Assembly (NCBI RefSeq): GCF_015706575.1
Contig: NW_024037058.1
Span: 4,147,754-4,211,753, forward strand
Reading direction: 5' to 3'
Length of the DNA stretch: 64,000 bases
Origin: Patiria miniata
Lineage: Eukaryota > Echinodermata > Asteroidea > Valvatida > Asterinidae
Made by a program: the position numbers and the translations under genes. The notes under the pieces are model-generated. The model saw nothing but the letters and a program-made list of their open reading frames with translations, was not told the DNA's origin and did not search any database. This document shows, piece by piece, positions 10,431 to 20,156 of the stretch (within the stretch, counting starts at the first letter, position 1; each line of letters starts with the position of its first letter).

Positions 10431-12377
10431 ATGGCATCTAATGTTACAGTTAAATCAGTGTTGGAGAAGATTAGTGTGGATCATCTGGAATGCTCCATCT
10501 GCACCAACCGTTTCAGGCAGCCCAAACTGCTGGACTGTTTGCATAGTTTTTGCCTGCAATGCCTCCAAGAGCTCAGACAGAGCCAAGATCCTAGTGGTAC
10601 AAAGCTGATATGTCCTCTGTGCAGACGTGAAACCATGTTGAAAGGTTCTGGGGTTGCTGATCTCCCTAATAACTTTGCATTCAGTGCACTGGTGGATGAA
10701 GTTACAATGCAGGAAAAGCTACTGGACGGGCAAGGCTCAGAGATCAAATGTCAAGCCTGTGATGAGGAGAATAAGGCCACTTCAAGATGCATGGACTGTG
10801 ATCATTTCCTCTGTCAAGAATGTCAAAAGGCACATGGACGTATGACATTAATGAAATCTCACAAAATCTATACACTGGCTCAACTTCGATCAGGAGAGAC
10901 TGTCTACAAGAGTAAACTAAGAGAAGAAGTTCCCAAATGTGGCAAGCATCCAGATCAGAATCTAAATGTCTACTGCAATTCATGTGAGCAAGTCATATGC
11001 ACAACTTGCTCTGTACTTGATCATGCAAAACACTCACTCAGTGGACTACCAGAGGCTGTAGATAAGTGTAAGAGAAAAGTCACAGAACTGGTTGTAAAAG
11101 CACATGCCAGCCAAACAGAACTGAACACCGCCATACAAAAGTTAAGCGAATCCCGAAAAGAGCTGGACACCGTGTTTGCCGCCACCAAGACGAAAATCTC
11201 AAAAAAGGCTCGACAGGAGATTGCAAAGACTCGACGGGAGGAGAAGAAATTGTCCAAAGAGATAGACAGGATTTATAAAGAAAGAACCAAAGCCTTTGAA
11301 GCAGCTCAAGCTCACAGCAGAAAAGAGGTTACCAAGACAGAGCAGAAGCTGGATGAGGTGGAACATCTAACGGATCAAGCGAGTTGCTATGAGATTCTTG
11401 AACATCAGCAGAAGCTCTTGCATAACCTCAGTGAATTGACAGGGAAGCAGCCACAGCAAGTTCCTGACAAGTTGACCTTCATGGACTTTGAAGAAGGTGA
11501 GAGGTCACTTGGGAGACTCGTTCTGGAGGAAGAGCCAAAGGCTGCAGCAAAGCAATCACCAAGACCTGCAAGATCATGTGTGAAATATAAATGGGAACTG
11601 AAGACTGTAATACATGTACATCAATTCGTTGGCTGTTTATATATTAACCAGGTTGGAACACTCTCTAACAATAAAATAGTAATTTTCGACTCTGGAAATT
11701 ATGCATTGTTTTCCATCACATCGCCAAAATGTAAACACGAATCCCCTCCCATCCCACAAAGAATACAAATCAGTGACTTCACTAAAGAAGTAAGGTGTAT
11801 TGCAGTTAGCAAGGATGACAAGCTCCTTACTCTGGACGGTGCAGTAGTGAAGGTCTTCAATAAGCAACATCGGCTCCTCCATCAGTTCACACCAGGTAGA
11901 GGGTCAGACAAACCAACATGCCTTGCAGTGGATGACGGCAATCTGATAGCAGTGGGTTATGAAGACAAGGATGAGATATCTCTACACAACCCAGATGGAT
12001 CCCTCATCAGGAGACTGCCTGCTCCAATGATTGCACGAAACCTGGTCACCTTCGACCACCGCCTTATCTACACTAACTATGGAAAACCACGGTTGCTATC
12101 GGTAGACTACCATGGTGCCAGTGTATTCTCAGTTGACCTAAGAAATGACAGGCAGAGAGATGCGTACCCTACCGATGTGTGTTGTGACAATGATGGCAGC
12201 GTGTATGTTGCTTTGGATGATGTAGGATCAAGTGATATTGTGCATTACACTCCTGATGGCCAGTACAATGGAGTTGCGATTAATCGATGCTGTGTTACAT
12301 TTGCCATCACAATGTCATCCGCTGGTGATCTGGTTGTAGCTGGACTAACTTGCACACAGATCTACCGTCGAGTGTAA
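10431..12377 (+). CDS. TRIM E3 ubiquitin ligase, TRIM56-like, right copy
   Basis: One coding exon gives 648 residues. The start is the ATG in AAGATGGCATCTAATG, 46 bases after a splice acceptor (CTATTTGCAG, exon from 10386), as in the left copy. The frame stays open upstream, but that part is 5' UTR and intron. RING (CSIC, CLHSFCLQC, CPLC), two B-boxes (CQAC ... CMDCDHFLCQEC and CGKH ... YCNSCEQVICTTC), a Lys/Glu-rich coiled coil and an NHL-like propeller appear in the same order as in the left copy. All zinc ligands are intact. It is probably a cytosolic ubiquitin ligase of the TRIM56-like group; substrate and pathway are not shown by the sequence. Insertions changed its surroundings: a palindrome upstream and nested foldback elements downstream of the stop. 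Confidence 0.94.
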   Translation: MASNVTVKSVLEKISVDHLECSICTNRFRQPKLLDCLHSFCLQCLQELRQSQDPSGTKLICPLCRRETMLKGSGVADLPNNFAFSALVDEVTMQEKLLDGQGSEIKCQACDEENKATSRCMDCDHFLCQECQKAHGRMTLMKSHKIYTLAQLRSGETVYKSKLREEVPKCGKHPDQNLNVYCNSCEQVICTTCSVLDHAKHSLSGLPEAVDKCKRKVTELVVKAHASQTELNTAIQKLSESRKELDTVFAATKTKISKKARQEIAKTRREEKKLSKEIDRIYKERTKAFEAAQAHSRKEVTKTEQKLDEVEHLTDQASCYEILEHQQKLLHNLSELTGKQPQQVPDKLTFMDFEEGERSLGRLVLEEEPKAAAKQSPRPARSCVKYKWELKTVIHVHQFVGCLYINQVGTLSNNKIVIFDSGNYALFSITSPKCKHESPPIPQRIQISDFTKEVRCIAVSKDDKLLTLDGAVVKVFNKQHRLLHQFTPGRGSDKPTCLAVDDGNLIAVGYEDKDEISLHNPDGSLIRRLPAPMIARNLVTFDHRLIYTNYGKPRLLSVDYHGASVFSVDLRNDRQRDAYPTDVCCDNDGSVYVALDDVGSSDIVHYTPDGQYNGVAINRCCVTFAITMSSAGDLVVAGLTCTQIYRRV

Positions 12378-12400
12378 AGCGGAACAGTAACCGTTAATTA

Positions 12401-13617
12401 CAGGGTGAGTCAAACAAAACGGAATCCACCCCCCCCCCCCACCAAAAAAAAAAACCCAACAAATATATTTCATATATTTCATTATTTAATAAAATATGTA
12501 GCACCAAAAAACTAATGACTGGAAAGCTAATTTCATAAACTTCTTTTAGATGGAAAAAATACTGAAATTGCTCAATCCTTTCGAAGAGTATCACCATTTA
12601 AACGCAATGACCCTAAAACCTATTTCGTCCGAGAAAAAAAAGCAATTTATTGTGTGTTTCTTCTGTTTGGAATAACTAAGAGAATGACACATAACACTTG
12701 TTTCAACAACTGTCCACAACTGTAGTACACAACAGGCATATCTTTATAAAAAGCGTGCTTACGCAAACAATAGGATTTATAAAATCAACTTTTATTTAAA
12801 AGATGGGCCTTCAAAACGACTTTGTTTAATATTTGTACCTTTTCAAATGAGGTTTTACAGGGTGAGTAAAGAAAAAACGAAACCCAAATGTCGGGACTAT
12901 TGTTTTAGTGAAGTTTTGCATATAGCACTTTGAAAATCTAGGATATGAACGCCCAATTCATAAGCTTTCTTTTAGTACAAGAATCATTCAAATCACTCAT
13001 TTGCTTCTCAAAATACAGAATTTTAAACACAACCACCGTTTTAAAGTTCTGTCCACGGATTACAAAAAGGTGTGCGTTCTTTCAGCAAAACAAAAACAAT
13101 TCACACACATCCCCATGGGATTTGTTTTCGTTTTGCTGAAGGAACACTGAACTTTTTTGTGATTCGTGGACAGAACCTTAAAACGGTGGTTGTGTTTTAA
13201 AAAAACTTGAAAAGAACATGAGTAATTTGAATGATTCTTGTACTAAAAGAAAGCTTATTGATTGGTCTTTCATATCCTACATTTTGAAAGTGCTACATGC
13301 AGAACTTCACTAAAACAATAGTCCCGACATTTGGGTTTCGTTTTTTGTTACTCACCTCGTATAGCTGGTGAAGACACCGGTGACAACGATTCTTGAAGTC
13401 ACATTTTGGACGAAAGATGTTTTAGGGTCATTGCGTTTAAATGGTGATATACTTTGAAAGGATTGAGCAATTTCAGTATTTTTTTTCATCTAAAAGATGT
13501 ATGAAATTGGCTCACCAGTCAAAATTATTTTTGGTGCTGCATATTTTAGAATATGATTTTTTTTTTTTTGGGGGGGGGGAAGTGTTCCGTTGGCTTTTTT
13601 GTGTGTGACTGACCCTG
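12401..13617. mobile_element. CAGGGTGAGTCAAA-ended element, carrying a second element
   Basis: The left end is CAGGGTGAGTCAAACAAAAC and the right end is the complement (ACTGACCCTG). Inner matches on both sides, such as CACCATTTAAACGCAATGAC with its complement near 13425-13455, show a foldback structure. The same family stands alone at 39420-40070. A TA target is likely (TTA before, TAC after), as in Tc1/mariner-type elements. No transposase is visible. It starts 23 bases after the TRIM stop, so it lies in the TRIM 3' UTR. Confidence 0.75.
12858..13360. mobile_element. Nested CAGGGTGAGTAAA foldback element
   Basis: The left end (CAGGGTGAGTAAAG) and right end (TTACTCACC) are complementary, and the two halves pair along their length, for example GTTTTAAAGTTCTGTCCACG with its complement near 13170-13190. 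It splits the 12401-13617 element. Relatives lie at 42605-42938, 43375-43888 and 55641-55893. Confidence 0.8.
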
Positions 13618-13657
13618 TACATGTACCTAGTACATATGAAAAGAGCCGGACAGGTTA

Positions 13658-14366
13658 CGCGGCTTAGTTTCCGGAATCCTTGAGCACAGCCCGACTATGG
13701 ACATTTAACATTGGGTTGCCATTTCACCTGCTGACATTTTTGGAAGAATTATTTCTAACCATCATCACCGCAAGAACCATTCATGTTGGAATTTTATCTT
13801 GGTAGGTCTATCGTTCAAGTAACACTGACGAACGTCACTTACAGATTGGTAAAAACGAATTTCACTTACGACCTTTCACATCCGACATTGTGGATCCTAG
13901 GTCTCCTTGTTCGTGCACGAAGATTTACCTACCTACTGCCCATGGGTTCTAGATCTGGTGGGGCTGGCTTGAGCAGATCGATGGTGCAGTACGTTCTATC
14001 AACGGTCAATTTTAGTTGTTTTTTTAAATTGTTTATATACAAGTGAGTTTTCACCTACCACAAATTTCAGAAATTTCAACGTTCGCCGATTTAGGGGTAT
14101 GCATCCTTAAGTTGCATTAATCCGTATGTATTTAAAAATTTTGGATACGAGAGGTCAATTTTCGCTACGATATTTCTCTTTCATGTCAGGCAATGTATCA
14201 GTAAGTTCATCATTTTTATCGCTATACATGGATATGCTTGTAACAGTTTTACAAAGGCCGTTTTCGGAGGTAATGTTCTCAAGAAATCAATGAACCAAAA
14301 ATAAATGCGAATTTTGAAAATTTTGCACGTTAATTTTCGTATTCAAGGGATTCCGGAAGCGCGCCA
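13658..14366. mobile_element. Possible TIR element, weak
   Basis: TTTCCGGAATCCTTGA near 13668 is close to the complement of TCAAGGGATTCCGGAA near 14344. The interior has no recognisable coding sequence. Only the ends support the call, and no target duplication could be read. Confidence 0.35.
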
Positions 14367-14879
14367 CCATGGGTGAACTCTCAAGCTTTATTTCAAAAGG
14401 GGATGATCTCCAACTGAATCTGTTGCAACAGCAATGTTTATGCTAGAAGTGTTCCAAATCCTGTTAAAGGGTAGGAAGAAACTGCAATACTACTCGTTCG
14501 CATAACTATTAGACGAGCCTAGAATACCAGCTTTACTATAATAGTAAACCTGGTCTCATACCAATTGTTCTAAGGGGTCTAGGTAGTTACAGGAGTCACA
14601 TTTTGGGCCAACTAATCTAATTCACAAGTGACAACTTCACATGCAAAAAAAAAATAACAGGTAACACCTCACTACCAACTGAGTCAGTGAGTCAGTCAGG
14701 GGACTGTATGCTAGCCCTCTGTGACCAGCAAAACTCAGAAAGATAAAAACTGTGGCAGTTTTTGTTAAAAGCAACTTACCATAGCCAAAGTTACACATAC
14801 CATTTGTAACAGATGTTACCTTCTGATGGTAAACTCTTAATGTGAATGGTCTTCCTGTCGTGTATTGTGAACATGCACT

Positions 14880-14975
14880 GTACTACCTTTACTGGATAAA
14901 ACTGGCACTGGGTAAAACTGACACTGGGTAAATCTACATTGGGTAAACTTACATTTGGTTAAACATAATGAGGTA
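14880..14975 (+). repeat. Short CTGGGTAAA minisatellite
   Basis: About five copies of a 16-18 bp unit around ACTGGGTAAAACTGACA. The homologous site in unit 2 (24396-24600) has roughly twelve copies, so the array changed length after duplication. Confidence 0.75.
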
Positions 14976-15334
14976 AAATGTTCATCAACACTGAACTGAT
15001 ATTGTAAATATGACAAGATAATTGTTCAAATTATGTTAAAAGTTCTAGTAAAATGAATTATCAACCAGACTTGGGAATAAAAAGGATATAAGTGAAATTT
15101 AGTATTTAGCTTTTAGGTAAGTGCTGCATTTTACTATTCATTAAAAAGAAACGAAAAACAACAGTTTGTTCAACTTTTCGCTTCAAGTTTGCTTCCTCTT
15201 GCATTATATTAAAACAAATCTTTGTCCATGCTTTGAGCTTAATTTTTTTTTTGAATTTGGACACGTAAATGCGACATGCAACAATTTAATAAAAACGTAA
15301 AAACAAACAAACAGGAATTTAAAAAATTTAAACT

Positions 15335-15560
15335 GTTATGAACTCTGATCACCATAAAAAGATCACTTGGGAGAACTTGAAAGATACACAGTGTGAAGTC
15401 ATCAACTGATGGTCACTAAAAGACAAGTTATGGGAAAGGAGACACTGCAAAATAACTGCAGCTATAGATGTTGACAGTAGAGCATTATTTGCAGTCTCAC
15501 TGTCCAAAGGTCAACATGAACCCTCTCCTATCCAACAGAGGTTTCAAATCAATGACCTCA
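15335..15560 (+). pseudogene. Decayed fragment of a TRIM propeller region
   Basis: Translation of about 15468-15560 gives DSRALFAVSLSKGQHE, then a stretch ending RFQINDLNN. This parallels DSGNRALFAVTSPKCQHE ... RIPINDFTN of the left TRIM protein. The segment just before it (TWENLKDT) resembles the TRIM 'YKWELKTV' stretch, but a TGA stop and loss of frame break it. Only a short part of a TRIM gene is present, so this is a relic of a third TRIM copy, not a gene. Confidence 0.6.
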
Positions 15561-15768
15561 ATAATTCATCATTCATTCAGCGAATGCACAGGCACCGCGC
15601 TCTGCGAACAGAAGCTTTGGATATGAAGACGTACTAAACGCACTTTTATCTCTACCCAAGCGCAGTGGGAACAAGCTGTCAAGTGAGGGCGTCCTCTCTG
15701 ACAGAAATAAAAATGTATTGACGGCAAAACAAGAATGACTCGTAACAGGGGGAAATGACTCATTATTT

Positions 15769-15850
15769 TCACTTTAGGCGAATGCCCTGGCGCCGCTCTC
15801 GGAACCAGAATCTCGGGTACGATCACGATGACTTCACGTACGAACTCTAT
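15769..15850 (+). other. Possible orphan tyrosine-rich exon
   Basis: A good acceptor (TATTTTCACTTTAG) is followed by an open frame reading NLGYDHDDFTYELYHPD, acidic and tyrosine-rich like the receptor tails. The copy in unit 2 (25440-25570) keeps acceptor and frame with YEHYHPD. No donor or partner exon is evident. It may be a relic of a receptor tail exon or chance. Confidence 0.25.
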
Positions 15851-16489
15851 CATCCGGACTGCTTCGTCCTTTTTGCCATCATGATGTTTGTCATTAATTT
15901 TTAAGTACGATTTTAAATCGAACGAACGGCTATTTCCACTGAAAGGTGAAAGGTCATCTAAAGCGACATTATGTCATAGCGTACCGAAATGTCTGTAGTT
16001 TGTTACTAATAATGGAATGGGGTGATCATGAATAAAAAGTGCATATACTTTTTCTGTATACACGAATACACGCCTGGTGCTAACATTTCTTTGGATCCTT
16101 CATTTTTCATTTGCAAGTTGCAATTGTAGGCCTACACGTAGTTTGGTTCCTGTTCTGATTTTGCCTCATGCTAATACGAAAATAACAAAACGAAAGTGCA
16201 AAGGAAGGTAGGCTAAATAATCTATTGTGTATATAGTTCACACAAATAGGCCTACCGGAAAAGGTCTTTTCAGGAACTGTACAAGAATAATTGAACACTT
16301 GTTGCAGTAAAACATGCTGTGGTGCTTGTAAGTGCAATAGTACGAGAATAGGCCTATATATTTTTGAATCATCTATTACGGCCAGATTAAGATATATCCC
16401 GATTTTTGTTAACTTTTGAAAAAATGTGTTTGCAGTGAACCTGATGTTTCCAGCACCGAACTTGTAATCAGAAATAGGGTTTAACTTGA

Positions 16490-16700
16490 TCACCCAGAGA
16501 ACTTCATCCCCACTTGCCTCTCTCCACCCAGGAGTATAAATGGGTACTGGTATTAGCTGGGGAGTAACCTGCGATGGACTGGCATTTCATCCAGGGGGGA
16601 TATAAATTGTCTCAGTTGTTTCATGCTACTGAAACTGGAGATAAACGCCGGCCTGATGGGCCACATTTGCTCGTGACAGACTTTACTTTACCTTAATAAT
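16490..16700. mobile_element. SINE-like fragment
   Basis: Text such as GGAGTATAAATGGGTACTGG, then GGGGAGTAACCTGCGATGGA and CATCCAGGGGG, is of the kind found in the body of tRNA-derived SINEs in this group. No promoter boxes are seen, so only a body fragment is present. Unit 2 keeps only the first part (about 26215-26280). Confidence 0.4.
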
Positions 16701-17009
16701 ATGAGCAAAATACAGCTGAAAGGATGATTGAGTGTCCAAGTGCTAATTAAAGAACAACCAATTCAAACAATGACCAGTCGATCGCAAACTTGACTGACCT
16801 GTCTAATAAACAAGACTAGTGTTTTAGTCCTGTCCATCTCAAGCCCGATCACAAGTAGCGTCACAAGACTTTTCAGAGGTTAAACAAGAACAAAGGAATA
16901 CCTTTGTCACAGTTTAAACCTAAGGCTTGTGACTTGGCTTCGGTGTCGGACTGGATGAACTGTGATGTATTTACATGAGATTAACTTGTGATGCAATTAT
17001 TGCCTCCGC

Positions 17010-17190
17010 CAAGGAGGTTATGTTTTCACTGGCGTTGGCTTGTCTGTGAACAGGATAACTTGTCTGTGAACAGGATAACTCCAAAAGTTATGTTATGGAT
17101 GGATTTTCATGAAACTTTTTCGTTGGGTCGATAAGATTTTAAAAGTGATCCGGATCTGCGTCTGGATGCAGGTTTTTTCCCCCAGGAATT
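17010..17190. mobile_element. Dispersed repeat of the 'CCGCCAAGGAGGTTATGTTTTC' kind
   Basis: The phrase TGCCTCCGCCAAGGAGGTTA and the following text match a repeat type I recall from several marine animal genomes. A 22-base local repeat (GGCTTGTCTGTGAACAGGATAACT) is doubled at 17037-17080. The whole stretch is missing from unit 2, which agrees with a later insertion or a deletion there. Confidence 0.4.
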
Positions 17191-17929
17191 TTCACCCATC
17201 ATTATGGAAAAACTTTCACCCTGTGTGACCCGCTTGGTGTGTGTGGCAGTGACCCGGTGACCCTCTTTGCCTCATCACCCACCTAATCCAACCACACAGG
17301 TCAATGGACTAGACCATTTTATACAATTGGGGGAGTGGAAAGGTAGATCAACACAGGCATATACGGGTACATGTAAACTACAAAATACTTGAGTTTATGG
17401 ATTTGTTTTAGAAACCACATAGCCTTGGTGATGTGTGTAATGGCGGGAAATAGTTTAGCCTAGGCGGAGGTGTGCGTTGTCTAAGTGCTTTCTAGTTAGG
17501 ATTGTGATGGGCACGACCACAAACCCATTGGAACCAATTTTTAACATTTTAACTTTCAAAAACGAAACTGTCCAAATACAATAAAATACCTGATTTGATT
17601 CTAAGTAAATAATAGGATCAAGCATCCTGTGAAATCCTTCGGCAGTATAGATGCATGTCATTTTCGAGAAAGGAGGAAATGCCATCATTTCCCTCGTGTT
17701 GGTTACGACCATTAACCATTGTGCTTTCAATGGAAACCTATTCTTTGCTTCGAGAAAAATGACGATGCATTTTCACAGTTTTTTTTCAGAAAATAAATCT
17801 ACACTGAGCTGAAGTTTTGACAATTTTGTATTTTATAATAACTTGCTTCAGTTGTATTGTCGTTCCCTGAATCGGCAACACATTTTTTTTTAGAAAATGC
17901 TGTCCACTACCCAGACTTGTATGACTTGT

Positions 17930-18060
17930 GACCCGGACTAGCTCGAGTCCCATTTTCCGTGGCTCGGATTCGAACTCGACCTCGACCCTGCGGACTCCGA
18001 TTTGGACTCGGATTTGGACTCGGACTCGACCTGCGTGACTCGGGACTCAACCAAAAATAC
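17930..18060. repeat. ACTCGG-rich low-complexity repeat
   Basis: Degenerate runs of GACTCGGACTCG and GATTTGGACTCG. A related stretch lies at 18410-18490, and the duplicates are at about 27030-27200 and 27570-27650. Open frames across it (Asp/Ser-rich) are by-products. Confidence 0.7.
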
Positions 18061-18999
18061 CACAAATCCCTTATTTTTTCAACAATATAATTGTTTTGAA
18101 GATGATCCTCTCCTGTGCGGTGCAGAAGAAACGCATCTGAGTACTGTACATATACACGGCGGCGTGTGGCTGGCTTGTTTCATGTATCCCAGCGTCCACT
18201 TGATACTTCGTGAATGCAAGCTTGATAGTGTTCGGTACCAGATTATCCTATCCAGACATGGTATTTAGTGCCTTATTTGACATGTTAAACGTGTATTTCC
18301 AGTTCATTAAATTAGGGAAAAGCTGTGAAAACATGGAAACGTTTACACTGTGAGGTTTTAGCACTATACCTCAACATTTATTTCATATATTGTGTATATA
18401 TATTAGAGGTGACTTGTGATTTGGACTCAGACTCGAACTCGAACTTTGTGACTCATGACTCGGAATCGGGAGCGGTGACTGGGACTCGAAGTTTGAGACT
18501 TATAGGTTTGCATGGTGGGCATGAACAAAGTATTGAAGGTTTGCGGTAAGACCGTGTGATTATCTCTTTACAACTGGATGTTCTCAGAACCACACAACTC
18601 AAACGAGATAACATTCACCAGGTGTTACCGCAAACTTTCCATACTTTACCCGCAACTGGCTAGAGCAAACGGGAATATTGCCATTCCTAATCACAAGCCC
18701 GAGCATGACTGTGTACGTTGTCTAAACACTGCAGAAAGGAAAGATCCGTTTTTCCTGCAAACGTCGACATCGAGAGTTTAATTCATTTTACACACTTCTA
18801 ACAAATACCGCGGATATGGCTGAATCCGCTTAAACCAGCATGACCTAGAATTCTAGAAAGGTTGTGTGCCACCGCCGTCAGCTAGCCATTTATGGGAAAA
18901 TATTTTGGTTGAATTTGTTTTCTTCGTTCTTTATGCAAGTTGTGAATTTAAAGCAACATACACGAGGTGCCACATCAGTCCGATTGAAAGGAGATATGG

Positions 19000-19472
19000 A
19001 AGAATTACTTGATCACTGATGTACACTCGCAAGCATACTAATGTGTACAGTGATCACGTGTCCGCATAGTCCATTTAAAAAGCCATGGTCTATTGTGCGT
19101 GGACAGATTCGCTGATTAATAGGCAAGACCCCGCCTCTTGACCCCCTAGATTTTGACCAATCAGCGGGCGCTTTCTTTATCGGGTCTTTGGTCATTCAAC
19201 CGTTGCGCGTCATAAGACAATAGATATAAAAAAAAAGTCACGCGCTCTGTATCATGTTACGCGATATCGCGCCCGAAAAAATGCATTCGAATTGGCCAAT
19301 CAAACCATTTAGTCCTGATTTTAGTAATGAAAATGACGTCACCATTTAGTAAAGTCGACTCCGATTGGCTGGCGCGCGGCTTGCATATTATTAGTTATCC
19401 CGCGAGCGCGAGTGAAACACGGAATAATGTAGTGCGTCTGTAATTTAATATAGCTCTATGGTCCCACAGATA
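19000..19472. promoter_or_regulatory. Conserved CCAAT/CRE-bearing segment or TIR-like element
   Basis: The stretch holds ACCAATCAGCGGGCG, two GATTGGC/GGCCAATC CCAAT boxes and a perfect CRE (TGACGTCA, 19334-19341). Unit 2 keeps all of these (CRE at 28493-28500). It ends with AATATAGCTCTATGG and starts near AATAGATATA, loosely complementary ends, so it could be an old mobile element. It lies about 0.7 kb upstream of YTR-A exon 1. Regulatory use is inference. Confidence 0.35.
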
Positions 19473-19659
19473 TTTTACAATTTTGTTGCATTAAAAAATT
19501 GGCTGATATGTTATCGGAGCAATAATACGAGAATAGGGCTATATAGGCCTAAATGTATCTATCTTACAGCCAGATTAAGATATTTCCCCATTTGTTAATT
19601 TTTAAAAATTTTGTTTGTAGTGAACCTTCGTAATATAATTGTTAGCGTGCTCAGATTTG

Positions 19660-20156
19660 TCTACAGGATACACGTTTTCAGTTTGGTGCAAGTAAACATT
19701 GCCCCTACGTAATCAAGCACAGCTGGGAAAAGTTAGGGGCAAACCCATATCACCACACAGAATTTACAATGAGGAACCTCGAACAAAAAACAACATTTAA
19801 TACCACATTGGTGTATTCTTATTATAGCGTTTAAGTGTCAGATTTCAGAACTGTCGTCAGTCAGGAAATGGTGTGTATTTACGATGGTTCCCTTGTCACG
19901 GATTTTTGTTTTTGTTGGTGGCATGCGTGCCATTTATTTGCCATGTTCAGTTTCCTGGTCCTACAATACTGAGAATCATTCACGGACGTACATTAAAATA
20001 ATATACGAAGTAGGATTTAAACAGCTCAGATAACAAATCAAGCTTTAATGTTGCACCGCGCAGATGGCCTGATTCTATGCCTTTCTAGTTCTCTCTGAGC
20101 TGTTAAACTTCACGTCGAATCAGCTTTAGGACAAGTGTTAGGAGAATCGAAGCAGC
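19660..20156 (+). promoter_or_regulatory. Proximal upstream region of YTR-A
   Basis: About 0.5 kb directly upstream of the start codon is shared with YTR-B and YTR-C, including ACACGTTTTCAGTTT, GTCGTCA, GGCATGCGTGC and CAGTTTCCTGGT. In C the sequence further upstream no longer aligns, so this block is selectively kept. I see no clear TATA box. Promoter or 5' UTR function is inferred from conservation and position. Confidence 0.5.

Larger units (their letters stand above)
7885..12395 (+). repeat. Right arm of inverted TRIM duplication
   Basis: This is the partner of 2780-6060. It is longer because of two insertions missing from the left arm: a short foldback element (8240-8459) and a 1.27 kb palindrome with duplicated flanks (8921-10370). 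It ends about 18 bases after the TRIM stop, where a further foldback element begins at 12401. Confidence 0.75.

Noticed and set aside
16107-16493. Minus-strand open frame of 128 codons, partly kept in unit 2
   Set aside because: The unit 2 copy is broken by indels out of frame; AT-rich, no domain. Conservation is explained by the recent duplication.
18578-18781. 67-codon frame identical in both units apart from two codons
   Set aside because: The similarity is no higher than that of flanking non-coding DNA, so it does not show selection.
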